A stretch of 64,000 nucleotides of DNA from Pseudomonas sp. KU26590 (lineage in GTDB: Bacteria; Pseudomonadota; Gammaproteobacteria; Pseudomonadales; Pseudomonadaceae): contig NZ_CP110644.1 of NCBI RefSeq assembly GCF_026153515.1, positions 4,963,501 to 5,027,500 on the forward strand. Reading direction: 5' to 3'. The position numbers were made by a program, and so were the translations under genes. The notes under the pieces were generated by a model. It was not told the origin of the DNA. It searched no databases and saw only the letters and a list, made by a program, of their open reading frames with translations. Every line of letters starts with the position of its first letter. Position 1 is the first letter of the stretch. Below are positions 7,961 to 18,356 of the stretch, piece after piece.

Positions 7961-10570
7961 GTGCTTGAAGCCTACCGTAAACACATCGAAGAGCGTGCCG
8001 CCCTGGGTATCGTGCCCCAGCCGCTTAACGCCGAACAAACCGCAGGCCTGGTCGAGCTGCTGAAAAACCCACCGGCTGGCGAAGAAGCTTTCCTGCTTGA
8101 CCTGATCTCCAATCGCGTTCCACCGGGCGTTGACGAAGCTGCCTACGTCAAAGCCGGTTTCCTGTCCGCTCTGGCCAAGGGCGAAGTCACCTCCCCTCTG
8201 CTGGACCGTAAACACGCTGTACAGCTGCTCGGCACCATGCAGGGCGGCTACAACATCGTGACCATGGTCGACCTGCTGGACGACGCTGCATTGGGCCAGG
8301 TCGCTGCCGACCAGCTCAAGCACACCCTGCTGATGTTTGACGCGTTCCACGACGTCGCTGAAAAAGCCAAAAACGGTAATGCAATCGCCCAAGGCGTTCT
8401 GCAGTCCTGGGCTGACGGCGAGTGGTTCCGCAAGCGTCCGACCCTGGCCGAGAAGATCAGCCTGCGCGTCTTCAAGGTCACCGGCGAAACCAACACCGAC
8501 GACTTGTCGCCTGCACCTGATGCCTGGTCGCGTCCAGACATCCCGCTGCACGCCCTCGCCATGTTGAAGATGGCCCGTGAAGGCATCGTGCCTGACGTTC
8601 AGGGCTCCATCGGTCCGATGAAGCAGATCGAAGAAATGCGCGGCCAGGGTTTCCCTATCGCCTACGTTGGCGACGTGGTCGGCACCGGTTCTTCGCGCAA
8701 ATCGGCGACCAACTCGGTGCTGTGGTTCTTCGGCGACGACGTCCCGAACGTACCGAACAAGCGCGCTGGCGGTTTCTGCTTCGGCACCAAGATTGCCCCG
8801 ATCTTCTACAACACCATGGAAGATGCCGGCGCTCTGCCAATCGAATTCGATGTCTCGAACATCAACATGGGCGACGTGATCGACGTCTACCCGTACGCGG
8901 GCAAAGTCTGCAAGCACGACAGCGAAGAGGTCATCACCACCTTCGAACTGAAGACCCCGGTGCTGCTCGACGAAGTCCGTGCTGGCGGTCGTATTCCTCT
9001 GATCATCGGCCGTGGCCTGACCGACAAGGCGCGCGCCGAGCTGGGTCTTGGCCCAACCGACCTGTTCAAGCTGCCTGAAGCCCCTGTCGACACCGGCAAA
9101 GGTTTCACCCTGGCGCAGAAGATGGTGGGCAAGGCCTGCGGTCTGCCGGAAGGCAAAGGTGTGCGTCCTGGCACCTACTGCGAACCGAAAATGACCACCG
9201 TCGGCTCCCAGGACACCACCGGTCCAATGACCCGTGACGAACTGAAAGACCTCGCATGCCTGGGCTTCTCCACCGATCTGGTGATGCAGTCGTTCTGCCA
9301 CACCGCGGCGTATCCAAAGCCGATCGACGTGACCACGCACCACACGCTGCCTGACTTCATCATGACCCGCGGCGGCGTCTCTCTGCGTCCGGGCGATGGC
9401 ATCATCCACAGCTGGCTGAACCGCATGCTGCTGCCGGACACCGTCGGTACCGGTGGTGACTCCCACACCCGTTTCCCGATGGGGATTTCCTTCCCGGCCG
9501 GTTCCGGTCTGGTAGCGTTTGCCGCTGCCACGGGCGTGATGCCACTGGACATGCCGGAATCGATCCTGGTCCGCTTCAAGGGCGAGATGCAACCGGGCAT
9601 CACCCTGCGCGACCTGGTTCATGCGATTCCTTACTTCGCGATCCAGAAGGGTTTGCTGACCGTCGAGAAGAAAGGCAAGAAAAACGCCTTCTCGGGTCGC
9701 ATCCTGGAAATCGAAGGCCTGGACAACCTGAGCATCGAGCAGGCATTCGAACTGTCCGACGCCTCGGCCGAGCGTTCGGCTGCAGGTTGCACGATCAAGC
9801 TGTCGAAAGAGTCGATCACCGAATACCTGAACTCGAACATCACCCTGCTGCGCTGGATGATCGAACAGGGTTACGGCGATCCGCGCACCCTGGAACGTCG
9901 TGCTCAAGCGATGGAAGCCTGGGTCGCCAATCCGGAGCTCATGGTTGCGGACGCTGACGCTGAATACGAAGAAATCATCGAGATCGATCTGGCCGACATC
10001 AAAGAGCCTGTGCTCTGCGCGCCGAACGACCCGGACGACGCCCGTCTGCTGTCCAGCGTTGCCGGCGAGAAGATCGACGAAGTGTTCATCGGTTCGTGCA
10101 TGACCAACATCGGTCACTTCCGCGCTGCGGGCAAGTTGCTGGATCAGGTCAAGGGTCAGCTTCCTACGCGTCTGTGGCTGTCGCCGCCGACCAAGATGGA
10201 TGCTCATCAACTGACCGAAGAAGGCTACTACGGCATCTACGGCAAGGCTGGCGCGCGCATGGAAATGCCGGGCTGCTCGCTGTGCATGGGTAACCAGGCG
10301 CGCGTGGAGCCGAATTCGACGGTGGTGTCGACGTCGACCCGTAACTTCCCGAACCGTCTGGGTGATGGGGCGAACGTGTATCTGGCGTCGGCTGAGTTGG
10401 CGTCGGTGGCGTCGATTCTGGGTCGTCTGCCGACGGTCGAGGAGTATATGGAGTACGCGGGCAAGATCGACAGTATGGCTGCCGATGTTTATCGGTACTT
10501 GAGCTTCGATCAGATCGCGGAATTCCGTGAGGCTGCAGCGAACGCTAATATTCCGGTTGTTCAGGCTTAA
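7961..10570 (+). CDS. acnB: Bifunctional aconitate hydratase 2 / 2-methylisocitrate dehydratase
   Basis: [4Fe-4S] TCA-cycle enzyme interconverting citrate and isocitrate, and dehydrating 2-methylisocitrate in the methylcitrate cycle. It is 869 aa, as expected for AcnB. The N-terminus is the AcnB-specific HEAT-like domain ([16 protein letters not shown]), followed by the swivel domain and the catalytic domains. Cluster ligands are visible as GSCMTN (Cys ~713) and [10 protein letters not shown] (Cys ~772 and ~775), in register with the E. coli enzyme. The start is a GTG at 7961 with GAGGG six bases upstream. It is preceded by the structured leader and followed by a strong intrinsic terminator at 10593-10617. 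Confidence 0.97.
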   Translation: MLEAYRKHIEERAALGIVPQPLNAEQTAGLVELLKNPPAGEEAFLLDLISNRVPPGVDEAAYVKAGFLSALAKGEVTSPLLDRKHAVQLLGTMQGGYNIVTMVDLLDDAALGQVAADQLKHTLLMFDAFHDVAEKAKNGNAIAQGVLQSWADGEWFRKRPTLAEKISLRVFKVTGETNTDDLSPAPDAWSRPDIPLHALAMLKMAREGIVPDVQGSIGPMKQIEEMRGQGFPIAYVGDVVGTGSSRKSATNSVLWFFGDDVPNVPNKRAGGFCFGTKIAPIFYNTMEDAGALPIEFDVSNINMGDVIDVYPYAGKVCKHDSEEVITTFELKTPVLLDEVRAGGRIPLIIGRGLTDKARAELGLGPTDLFKLPEAPVDTGKGFTLAQKMVGKACGLPEGKGVRPGTYCEPKMTTVGSQDTTGPMTRDELKDLACLGFSTDLVMQSFCHTAAYPKPIDVTTHHTLPDFIMTRGGVSLRPGDGIIHSWLNRMLLPDTVGTGGDSHTRFPMGISFPAGSGLVAFAAATGVMPLDMPESILVRFKGEMQPGITLRDLVHAIPYFAIQKGLLTVEKKGKKNAFSGRILEIEGLDNLSIEQAFELSDASAERSAAGCTIKLSKESITEYLNSNITLLRWMIEQGYGDPRTLERRAQAMEAWVANPELMVADADAEYEEIIEIDLADIKEPVLCAPNDPDDARLLSSVAGEKIDEVFIGSCMTNIGHFRAAGKLLDQVKGQLPTRLWLSPPTKMDAHQLTEEGYYGIYGKAGARMEMPGCSLCMGNQARVEPNSTVVSTSTRNFPNRLGDGANVYLASAELASVASILGRLPTVEEYMEYAGKIDSMAADVYRYLSFDQIAEFREAAANANIPVVQA

Positions 10571-10592
10571 ATAGCTGAGACCGTGTTGAGAG

Positions 10593-10617
10593 AACCCCGC
10601 TTCGGCGGGGTTTTTTT
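10593..10617 (+). terminator. Intrinsic terminator of acnB
   Basis: Stem AACCCCGC / GCGGGGTT closing a TTCG loop, followed by a run of seven T. It lies 23 bp after the acnB stop. Confidence 0.93.
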
Positions 10618-10680
10618 ATGGGCTTGTTTTGCTGGCGCGGGTATTTGGGTTTTATACGAATTTTTGTGGTGGCGCTGGAG

Positions 10681-10930
10681 TTGGCCTAACGGCCAACGGT
10701 TTCGCCTTCGGCGAGTTACTTGGAAAAGCACCCCAAGTAACCAAGGGTGCCTGCTCCTGGTTAGGTCCCTCCTCCGTCGGGATACCCTCTCTCCGACGAT
10801 GCTCCGTGGGCACGCGCCGAACGGACATCCATGTCCTGACGGCGCTCTCGCCGCATCCATGCGGCTCGACCCACTGCGCATCGTCTGCGTTCGGCCTGCA
10901 CCCAAGTCGCGTTTGGCGGTGACTGGGCTT
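10681..10930 (+). repeat. Dispersed ~250-bp repeat, copy 1
   Basis: The block starts TTGGCCTAACGGCCAACG, contains GGCGAGTTACTTGGAAAAGC then CCCAAGTAACCAAGGGTGCC, and later CCGAACGGACATCCATGTCC. The same ordered blocks recur inverted at 12335-12590 and truncated at 17821-17966. It contains short internal palindromes and no credible gene. With REP elements it fills most of the acnB to GNAT gap (10571-11313). Confidence 0.8.
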
Positions 10931-10981
10931 TTTGCGTATGAAGATCAAAAGCAGATCAGAAGCAGATCAAGGGCAGGTCAA

Positions 10982-11213
10982 AGGCTTCCCGGCTGAAGCC
11001 GGTCCTACTGACGGGACGCGGTGTCGCTGGCTGAATGAATTCCTTTGTAGGAGCGCGCTTGCCCGCGAACGCGGTGGGTCGACCGCATTTCAATCCTCTG
11101 ACACCCCGGGTTCGCGGGCCAGCCCTGCACTCGATCATTCGGTTTGCGGCTGATCGTGACCTGATCGTTCCCACGCTCCGCGTGGGCATGCATCCGGTGA
11201 CGCTCTGCGTCAC
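10982..11213. repeat. Cluster of three short repeat types (REP variants)
   Basis: GCTTCCCGGCTGAAGCCGGT near 10983-11002; TGTAGGAGCGCGCTTGCCCG near 11046-11065; and GTTCCCACGCTCCGCGTGGG... followed by GTGACGCTCTGCGTCAC at 11166-11213, a double palindrome. All three recur elsewhere in the window. No gene is visible here. Confidence 0.7.
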
Positions 11214-11313
11214 CACGCACGCTATCCATGCTTTTGGGCGTTGGTCGCCGTAGCCACATCCGCAATCAGCCGCTTAGACTGTCCCCTCTTTCTGTTTTCA
11301 AAGGATGAATCCA

Positions 11314-11838
11314 GTGAATGTTGCTGTTGATCAGGTGGTGATCCATCGTTTTACCGAGGCCCATATCGAGGGTGTCACGGCGTTGTATAACGACCCCGAG
11401 GTGTGCCGTCAGGTGCTTCAGATGCCGTATCAGTCCGCCGATGTCTGGCGCAAGCGGCTGGCGGGGGCGGATGACCGGTCGGTGAAGCTCGTCGCTTTGC
11501 ATCAGGGTCAGGTGATCGGCAACATTGGTCTGGAGCAGTACGCGCGCATTCGCCAGCGCCATGTCGGCGCTATCGGCATGGGCGTGGCCGCAGCGTGGCA
11601 GGGCAAAGGGGTGGGGTCGCGGCTGATGGCCGCCGTGCTGGAAGTCGCGGACAACTGGATGAACCTGCACCGGGTTGAACTCACCGTGTTTGCCGACAAC
11701 GAAACCGCTTTGGCGCTCTACCGCAAATTCGGCTTCGAAACCGAAGGCCGCCTGCGGGACTACGCCATACGCGACGGCGTCCTCGTCGACGCCATCAGCA
11801 TGGCCCGATTGAAAAAACCAACCCTCCCAGCAAAATAA
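11314..11838 (+). CDS. GNAT-family N-acetyltransferase
   Basis: Acetyl-CoA-dependent transferase, 174 aa from the GTG at 11314. I prefer this start because AAGGA (11301-11305) lies eight bases before it, whereas the in-frame ATG at 11305 overlaps that Shine-Dalgarno. The GNAT fold is clear: motif A is IGMGVAAAWQGKGVGSRLM (~88-106, with the pyrophosphate loop Q-G-K-G-V-G), and motif B is NETALALYRKFGFETEGRLR (~134-153). The sequence resembles RimJ/RimL- or SpeG-like acetyltransferases, but the acceptor is unknown. It is a single gene surrounded by REP-rich gaps. Confidence 0.88.
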   Translation: MNVAVDQVVIHRFTEAHIEGVTALYNDPEVCRQVLQMPYQSADVWRKRLAGADDRSVKLVALHQGQVIGNIGLEQYARIRQRHVGAIGMGVAAAWQGKGVGSRLMAAVLEVADNWMNLHRVELTVFADNETALALYRKFGFETEGRLRDYAIRDGVLVDAISMARLKKPTLPAK

Positions 11839-11855
11839 CGGCTCAACGCCGACCT

Positions 11856-11944
11856 TGTAGGCGCCGGCTTGCTGGCGAAAACAGTAAGTCGGTCGACATC
11901 TTCACAACAGACCCACCGCGTTCGCCAGCAAGCCGGCTCCTACA
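11856..11944. repeat. REP doublet
   Basis: TGTAGGCGCCGGCTTGCTGG ... CCAGCAAGCCGGCTCCTACA, a near-perfect inverted pair around a ~50-bp spacer. It belongs to the 11839-12677 gap, which contains only repeats and the gdhB terminator. Confidence 0.8.
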
Positions 11945-12043
11945 GGGGAATGCATACAGCCAGTGAAACGGTGGGCGGAGCGTTAATGCCACCCCGGATG
12001 CTCCGCGTCACGCTGCGAAAACACTTTGCAGGTCGTGCACGAA

Positions 12044-12094
12044 GTGACGCGGAGCGTCACGGGATGCATGCCCACGCGGAGCGTGGGAACGATC
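12044..12094. repeat. Dispersed double palindrome (inverted copy of 11164-11213)
   Basis: GTGACGCGGAGCGTCAC followed by GGGATGCATGCCCACGCGGA and GCGTGGGAAC. This is the reverse-oriented counterpart of the element at 11164-11213, with two adjacent hairpins in conserved order. Confidence 0.7.
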
Positions 12095-12334
12095 AAGCGT
12101 TGAACCGCAAGATTGATGATGCCCAAACCGGCCGCTTCCCGGCTAAAGCCGGTCCCACTAAAAGCGACGCGTGCAGTCAGTGGGGCTGGCTTCTTTCCCA
12201 ACCAAAACCGGGCCCACAAAAGCACCGCATGAGCCCAGTGAAACTAGCGGCGACCTCGACTGTAGGACCGGCTTCAGCCGGGAAGCTGTTGATCTGCCTA
12301 AACGCGCTTTTGATCTTGATCTCCCTACACAAAA

Positions 12335-12590
12335 AGTCCAGTCACCGCCAATCGCGACTTGGGTGCAGGCTGAACGCAGGTCTCGCGCAGTGGGCCGAGC
12401 CGCATGGATGCGGCGAGAGCGCCGTCAGGACATGGATGTCCGTTCGGCGCGGGCCCACGGAGCGGGACCGGAGTGAAGGAACCCGACGAAGTCGGGCCCA
12501 ACCGAGAGCAAGCACCCTTGGTTACTTGGGGTGCTTTTCCAAGTAACTCGCCGAAGGCGAAATGTCTGCCGTTAGGCAGACGCTCTTGAC
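12335..12590 (-). repeat. Dispersed ~250-bp repeat, copy 2 (inverted)
   Basis: Reverse complement of the 10681-10930 repeat, including GCACCCTTGGTTACTTGGGG, the CGCCGAAGGCG palindrome and GGACATGGATGTCCGTTCGG. The two copies flank the GNAT gene in opposite orientation. The first half of the gap (12100-12300) carries further REP-like CTTCCCGGCTAAAGCCGGTC motifs. Confidence 0.8.
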
Positions 12591-12627
12591 CTTCAGAACG
12601 CCGACAGTCTCCAAGAGACCATAAAAA

Positions 12628-12655
12628 AAGCCCCGCGTCTCTCAACGCGGGGCTT
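12628..12655 (-). terminator. Intrinsic terminator of gdhB
   Basis: On the minus strand a stem AAGCCCCGCG / CGCGGGGCTT with an 8-nt loop is followed by a T run (complement of the A run at 12623-12629). It lies about 23 bp downstream of the gdhB stop. Confidence 0.9.
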
Positions 12656-12677
12656 CGGTTTACAGCCGACTAAACCA

Positions 12678-15600
12678 TCAAATCACAGCCGTCTGCCCAC
12701 TCATCGCCAGATCCAGCAACTCACGGTTAGCGACCGCATACATCGCATAATCATTACCACTCGCCGCACGCAACTCCACCAACATCGCGCGCCAGCGCTC
12801 AACCATCGACACATGCTGCTCCAGCCAAAGACTCAAACGCTCCTCAACATCCGCAGGACCATTCGCCATCTGCAACACAGACACCGTAATCGCCCGCTGC
12901 TGCCAATCGATATCATCACGGAACGCCTCACGGGCCAGCGCCTGCCAATTGTTCTCCACCGGCAACGCACTGATCTGCTGCAGATACCACGTCACATCCA
13001 GCGAACTGCCCACCGCGAAATACACCTTCGCCACGTCCGCTGCATTCTGACCGGTCACATCCGACGCCTCGATGATCGGCAACAGCGTGTACAAATGACT
13101 CGTACCCGCCACCATCCGCGCCAGCAACTCCGGTACGCCGGCCGCCACATACTCCTGATAACGCGTCTGCCAGACCTCACGGGTCGGGCCTTCCAGCAAC
13201 TCGTCCAGCTTCAGGCCCAGCGCCGCAATGTGCGGACCGAAGTGCGCCACATCACGCCCCGCGTCCAACTCGTTGCGACGGCTGCGCAAGAACCAGCGCG
13301 TCGCGCGACGGCCCAGACGCATCAGCTCATCCATCAACGCCAACTGAATCTCGGCCGGGACCTTGTAGTCCAGCGCCTCGATCTGACGGAACCAGTGCGG
13401 GAGATGGAAAATGTCACGCACGATCACGTAAGCACCGGCCACGTTGGCCGCGGTCATGCCGGTCGACTCTTTGAGTCGCTGCACGAACGTGATGCCCATG
13501 TGGTTGACCAGATCGTTGGCGATCTGCGTGCTGACGATTTCGCGCTTCAGACGGTGACGACGCATCGACTCGGAGAACTTCGCGCCCAGTGACGGCGGGA
13601 ACGCCGTTTCCATGTCGCGCGCCAGGTAGTCGTCGTCCGGAACGCGGGATTCCAGCAGCGCTTCCTTGAGGTCGATCTTGCTGTAGGAAATCAGCACCGA
13701 CAGCTCGGCCCGGGTCAGGCCCTTCTTCTCGGCGATGCGCTCGGCCAGTTGATCTTCCGCCGGCAGGAACTCGATGGCGCGGTCCAGCTTGCCGCGCGCT
13801 TCCAGGTCGCTCATCAGGCGCTTGTACTCGGCGATGCGCTCGTAGGCACGGCGCTCTGCCAGGGACAGGGCCTGGGTCTGCTTGTAGTTGTTGCCGAGAA
13901 CGAGGTTGCCCACTTCGTCGGTCATGCTTTCGAGCAGCAGGTTGCGCTGCTTCTCGGTCATGTCGCCGGCCTGAACCACTTCGTTCAGCAGGATCTTGAT
14001 GTTCACTTCGTGGTCGGAGCAGTCCACGCCACCTGCGTTGTCGATGAAGTCGGTGTTGGTCGCGCCGCCCATCAGGCCGAATTCGACACGGCCCAGTTGG
14101 GTCATGCCGAGGTTGCCGCCCTCGCCCACCACTTTGCAGCGCAGCTGGTTGCCGTTGACGCGCAGCGCGTCGTTGGCCTTGTCGCCCACGTCCGCATGGG
14201 TTTCGCTGCTGGCTTTGACGTAGGTGCCGATGCCGCCGTTCCACAACAGATCCACGGGCGCCTTGAGCAATGCGTGCATCAGCTCGGTCGGGGTCAGCTT
14301 GTCAGCGGTGATGTCGAAGCGCGCTTTCATCTGCGGGGTGATCGCGATGCTTTTCGCGCTGCGCGGGAAGATACCGCCGCCTGCAGACATCAGGCTGGTG
14401 TCGTAATCGGTCCACGCCGAACGCGGCAGGTCGAACAGACGCTGACGCTCGACAAAGCTGCTCGCCGGGTCCGGATTCGGGTCGATGAAGATATGCAGGT
14501 GGTTGAAGGCCGCGACCAGTTGCAGCGTTTCGGACATCAACAAGCCGTTACCGAACACGTCACCGGCCATGTCGCCGACGCCGATCACGCTGATGTTGTC
14601 CTGCTGGACGTTGATGCCGCGCTCGCGGAAGTGGCGCTGCACACCGACCCACGCGCCCTTGGCGGTGATGCCCATTTTCTTGTGGTCGTAACCCGCCGAG
14701 CCGCCGGAAGCGAAGGCGTCGCCGAGCCAGAAGCCGTAGTCGATGGCGATGCCGTTGGCAATGTCGGAGAAAGTCGCGGTGCCTTTGTCGGCGGCGACGA
14801 CCAGGTACGGGTCATCGTCGTCGTGGCGCACGACGTTGGCCGGCGGCACCAGGACGCCTTCTTTCAGGTTGTCGGTGATGTCCAGCAAACCGGAGATGAA
14901 GAGGCGGTAGCAAGCAATCGCTTCGGCCTGGATCTCGTCGCGGGTCCCGGTGGTCGGCAGACGACGGGGCAGGAAACCACCCTTGGCGCCGACCGGCACG
15001 ATGACCGAGTTCTTCACTTGCTGGGCTTTGACCAGACCCAGCACTTCGGTGCGGAAGTCTTCTTCACGGTCGGACCAGCGCAAGCCGCCACGGGCCACGT
15101 TGCCGAAGCGCAGGTGCACGCCTTCGACGCGCGGCGAGTAGACGAAGATTTCGAACTTCGGCACCGGCTTCGGCAGCTCGGGGATCAGGCGCGGGTTGAA
15201 CTTGAAGCTGAAGTAGCTCTTGCTCTGGCCGTTGGCATCGGTCTGGTAGAAGTTGGTGCGCATGGTCGCCTTGATCAGGTCAAGGTAGCGACGCAGGATG
15301 CGGTCTTCGTTGAGCACTTGCACGCCGTCCAGCGCGGTCAGAATCGCCTGTTCCAGACGCTGCTGCATGTCGTCGAGGTCGCCGCCGCTGAGCTTGCGCG
15401 CCAGATAGAAGCGGGTCTTGAACAGACGCGTCAGCTCGCGGGCGATGTCGGCGTGGTTGTTCAGCGTGCTGGCGATGTAACCCAAATCGAAGCCCAGACG
15501 GATCTGTTTCAGGTAACGCGCATAGGCGCGCAACAGCGCCACGTCGCGCCACGGCAGACCGGCCGTCAGCACCAGACGGTTGAAGGCGTCGTTCTCGGCT

Positions 15601-17534
15601 TCGCCACGCACGATGTGGACGAAGGCGTCCTGCAGCGTGTCGTTGAGCTGTTGCAGGTCCAGGTTCAGGCCTTCGCCGTACGTGAACGCAAAATCGTGAA
15701 TCCAGAACTCGCGGCCGTTGGTGTGGCGCAGGCGGTACGGGAATTCACCGAGTACGCGCAGGCCGAGGTTTTCCAGGATCGGCAAAACGTCGGACAGCGC
15801 CAGCGGCGTGTCGGCGTGGTACAGCTTGCAGTGCAGCTGCGCCTTATCGCCGGACAGCGGCTGATAGAAGCTCATGACCAGCGGATTGGCTTCGGACAGG
15901 CTCAGCACGTGTTGCATATCGACCACGGCGGAGTGCGCGGCGAAACGCTCGCGATAGCCTGCCGGGAAACCTTTCGGGAAGTCGGCCAGGACATTGGTGC
16001 CCTGGGCTTCGCCGAAGCTTTCGATAACCAGACTGGCGTAGTCGTCTTTCCACGAACGGCAGGCCTGGATGACTTCGTTTTCCAGCTGCTGCGGGTCGAT
16101 GTCGAGGGCAACTTTCGGGTCCACACGCAGGATCAGCTGCACGCGCGCCAGTACCGACTCGGAGAAGAAGGTCCAGAACTCGCAGTCAGTGGCTTTCAGG
16201 CGATCCATCAGCACTTGCTGGATTTTCTGACGGACTTCGGTGGAATAGACGTCGCGCGGCACATAGGCCAGGCAGTAGCAGAAACGGCCGTACGGGTCTT
16301 TGCGCAGGAACACGCGGATCTTGTTGCGCTCCTGGATCTGCACGATCGACATGACAGTGGTGAACAGTTCGTCCACCGGGGTCTGGAACAGGTCGTCGCG
16401 GGGCAGCACTTCAACCACCTGCGCCAGTTCCTTGCCCAGGTGCGCCTTGGCGTCAAACCCGGAACGGCGCTCGACTTCAGCGACCTTGCGGCGGATGTAC
16501 GGAATGGCGCGCACGCTTTCGCCATACACCGACGAGGTGTACAGGCCCATGAAGCGCGATTCCTTGATGACATTGCCGTCGGCGTCGATCTGGCGGATCG
16601 ACACGTAGTCCGGGTAGGCCGGGCGATGCACGCGGCTCGGGTGCGCGGCCTTGGCGAACGACAGCAGGGTCGGCTCCTGCAGGTACTTCACTGCATAGCC
16701 TTCGATGTGCAGGTCATCGGCTGTCAGGCCGGCGCGCAGCAATTTGGTCAGGCCGAGGAAGGACGACGGGTCGTACTGAAGCTGACCGCCCTCGCCTTCG
16801 TTGCTGACGGTGAACTCTTCATAGCCGAGGAAGGTGAAGTGGTTGTTCACCAGCCATTCGAGGAACACCTTGACCTCGGATTTCTCCTCCGGGTCGATGT
16901 TGTATTCGGTGGCGTCGATGCCGGCCAGCAGCTCATGGAGCTTGGCTTTCATCGGCTCGAAGTCTTCAACGGCAACGCGGACTTCGCCCAGCACCTGCTC
17001 CAGTTCGCGGGCCAGCACGTTCAGCTCCGCCGCATTGGCGCAACGGTCAATCTCCAGGTACATCAACGATTCTTGCAGGACGTCGTCGCCGCTGGTGCCT
17101 TTAGGCAGCAGTTCGAGCAGCTGGCCTTTCGCATCACGGCGCACGCTGAGCACGGTGGTCTGCAGCGTGTGGATGCTGTAGCCGCGGCGGTTCAGTTCGG
17201 TACGCACCGAGTCGACCAGGAACGGCAGGTCGTGGTGCAGCACTTCGACGGCGGTGTGGGTGGACTGCCAGCCGTGACGTTCGTAATCGGGGTTGTAGAC
17301 CCGCACTTCAGGCGTGCCGTGCTCGAAGTGTTCGAGCAGGCGCCAGGCCGAGAGGGTGCAACCGGCCAGGTCAGAGAGTCTGCGCTGGGTGAGTTCGTCG
17401 AGGGAGATGATGCCGAAGAATTGGTCGGCGAACAGCGCCACTTGTGGCAGTGCCTGTTCGCTGATGTGCTGAGCCAGTGCCGCTCGCAGTTGGTGCTGGA
17501 AGTCGGACTTGCTGGCTGCGGTGAAGAACGCCAT
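12678..17534 (-). CDS. gdhB: NAD-specific glutamate dehydrogenase, large (180-kDa) class
   Basis: Catabolic enzyme oxidising glutamate to 2-oxoglutarate and ammonia with NAD. Its 1618 aa match the L_180 class found in Pseudomonas and Streptomyces. N-terminal ~700 residues carry the regulatory ACT-like segments. The catalytic domain follows, with RWSDREEDFRTEVLGLVKAQ, the lysine-containing VPVGAKGGF and the Rossmann segment GVGDMAGDVFGNG (~985-997). A long C-terminal helical domain completes the protein. The initiator is the ATG at 17534; the upstream region 17535-17640 should hold its promoter, but no clear operator is seen. It is monocistronic, ended by the terminator at 12628-12655. Confidence 0.96.
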   Translation of the reverse strand: MAFFTAASKSDFQHQLRAALAQHISEQALPQVALFADQFFGIISLDELTQRRLSDLAGCTLSAWRLLEHFEHGTPEVRVYNPDYERHGWQSTHTAVEVLHHDLPFLVDSVRTELNRRGYSIHTLQTTVLSVRRDAKGQLLELLPKGTSGDDVLQESLMYLEIDRCANAAELNVLARELEQVLGEVRVAVEDFEPMKAKLHELLAGIDATEYNIDPEEKSEVKVFLEWLVNNHFTFLGYEEFTVSNEGEGGQLQYDPSSFLGLTKLLRAGLTADDLHIEGYAVKYLQEPTLLSFAKAAHPSRVHRPAYPDYVSIRQIDADGNVIKESRFMGLYTSSVYGESVRAIPYIRRKVAEVERRSGFDAKAHLGKELAQVVEVLPRDDLFQTPVDELFTTVMSIVQIQERNKIRVFLRKDPYGRFCYCLAYVPRDVYSTEVRQKIQQVLMDRLKATDCEFWTFFSESVLARVQLILRVDPKVALDIDPQQLENEVIQACRSWKDDYASLVIESFGEAQGTNVLADFPKGFPAGYRERFAAHSAVVDMQHVLSLSEANPLVMSFYQPLSGDKAQLHCKLYHADTPLALSDVLPILENLGLRVLGEFPYRLRHTNGREFWIHDFAFTYGEGLNLDLQQLNDTLQDAFVHIVRGEAENDAFNRLVLTAGLPWRDVALLRAYARYLKQIRLGFDLGYIASTLNNHADIARELTRLFKTRFYLARKLSGGDLDDMQQRLEQAILTALDGVQVLNEDRILRRYLDLIKATMRTNFYQTDANGQSKSYFSFKFNPRLIPELPKPVPKFEIFVYSPRVEGVHLRFGNVARGGLRWSDREEDFRTEVLGLVKAQQVKNSVIVPVGAKGGFLPRRLPTTGTRDEIQAEAIACYRLFISGLLDITDNLKEGVLVPPANVVRHDDDDPYLVVAADKGTATFSDIANGIAIDYGFWLGDAFASGGSAGYDHKKMGITAKGAWVGVQRHFRERGINVQQDNISVIGVGDMAGDVFGNGLLMSETLQLVAAFNHLHIFIDPNPDPASSFVERQRLFDLPRSAWTDYDTSLMSAGGGIFPRSAKSIAITPQMKARFDITADKLTPTELMHALLKAPVDLLWNGGIGTYVKASSETHADVGDKANDALRVNGNQLRCKVVGEGGNLGMTQLGRVEFGLMGGATNTDFIDNAGGVDCSDHEVNIKILLNEVVQAGDMTEKQRNLLLESMTDEVGNLVLGNNYKQTQALSLAERRAYERIAEYKRLMSDLEARGKLDRAIEFLPAEDQLAERIAEKKGLTRAELSVLISYSKIDLKEALLESRVPDDDYLARDMETAFPPSLGAKFSESMRRHRLKREIVSTQIANDLVNHMGITFVQRLKESTGMTAANVAGAYVIVRDIFHLPHWFRQIEALDYKVPAEIQLALMDELMRLGRRATRWFLRSRRNELDAGRDVAHFGPHIAALGLKLDELLEGPTREVWQTRYQEYVAAGVPELLARMVAGTSHLYTLLPIIEASDVTGQNAADVAKVYFAVGSSLDVTWYLQQISALPVENNWQALAREAFRDDIDWQQRAITVSVLQMANGPADVEERLSLWLEQHVSMVERWRAMLVELRAASGNDYAMYAVANRELLDLAMSGQTAVI

Positions 17535-17820
17535 CTGTGGTACTCCGATTGGCTTGAGCTTTTATATAGGAGAGATGCGTGTGTCGGGTGGAGCGTGTTC
17601 GTTTGTCACGTTTGCGTCTGGTCGATGATAGTCAGCATAACGTGACAGGGGGCAATGCGATTCGCACTGCGTGAATTACTAACGCTTTTGGTGTGTGTGC
17701 CGTCACATTTGTTCGGCTGGAGTGCAGCTTAACGAGTGGCGCCCTGAATCTGCTTGCGATGCTGCGACATATTCGGACATCGGGTTGCAGGCTTGGGCCT
17801 GCGGCGTGGCTTACGAAGGT

Positions 17821-17966
17821 CAAAGGCGTCGGCCTAACGGCCTCGTGTTTCGCCTTCGGCGAGTTACTTGGAAAAGCACCCCAAGTAACCAAGGGTGCCT
17901 GCTCTCGGTTGGGCCCGACTTCGTCGGGTTCCTTCACTCCGGTCTCGCTCCGTGGGCCCGCTGCCA
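17821..17966 (+). repeat. Dispersed repeat, copy 3 (truncated)
   Basis: It carries GGCCTAACGGCC, GGCGAGTTACTTGGAAAAGC, CCCAAGTAACCAAGGGTGCC and a TCCGTGGGCCC end, then diverges. About the last 100 bp of the full element are missing. An apparent 202-codon reading frame across it is a repeat artefact. Confidence 0.75.
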
Positions 17967-18011
17967 TCCGCCATCCTACGAAGATCAAAAGCGCGTTTAA
18001 GCAGATCAAAA

Positions 18012-18248
18012 GCTTCCCGGCTGAAGCCGGTCCTACGGTCAGCGCCAACCCCACTGGAAGTACGCGGTGCTTTTTTAGTGGGACTGGCTTTAGCCGGGAA
18101 GAGGCCAGTTTGGTCGCATCAATTTCGCGGTTGATCGTTCCCACTCGATGCACGCGATGCCTTCGTAGGACCGGCTTTAGCCGGGAAGAGGCCAGGTTGT
18201 GCGCCATCACCCCTGTAGGAGCCGGCTTGCTGGCGAACGCGGTGGGTC
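18012..18248. repeat. REP cluster upstream of 18357
   Basis: Three short palindromes of the CTTCCCGGCTGAAGCCGGTC / GGCTTTAGCCGGGAAG type (near 18016-18037, 18083-18104 and 18165-18190) and one GTAGGAGCCGGCTTGCTGGC unit near 18213-18232. The gap 17535-18356 holds the gdhB promoter region, the dispersed repeat and these elements, with no gene. Confidence 0.7.
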
Positions 18249-18356
18249 AGGTTCACACAACCGCTACCCTGATCGCACACCGCAATCTTCAGCAAATCTG
18301 ACGCAGGACTGGCAAAATCCATCCCTGCCCTGAACCACGCCAGAGGAATCGCCACC

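Noticed and set aside
7811..10210. 799-codon open frame antisense to acnB
   Set aside because: It mirrors acnB, which has full-length family motifs, codon bias and a ribosome-binding site; GC-rich genes give long antisense frames.
11869..12546. 225-codon frame between the GNAT gene and gdhB
   Set aside because: Made entirely of REP and dispersed-repeat sequence.
13749..17645. 1298-codon open frame antisense to gdhB
   Set aside because: Shadow of gdhB; its composition (His/Gln/Val/Arg-rich) shows no domain.
17693..18301. 202-codon frame upstream of 18357
   Set aside because: Spans repeat copy 3 and REP palindromes; no start signal and no protein-like composition.
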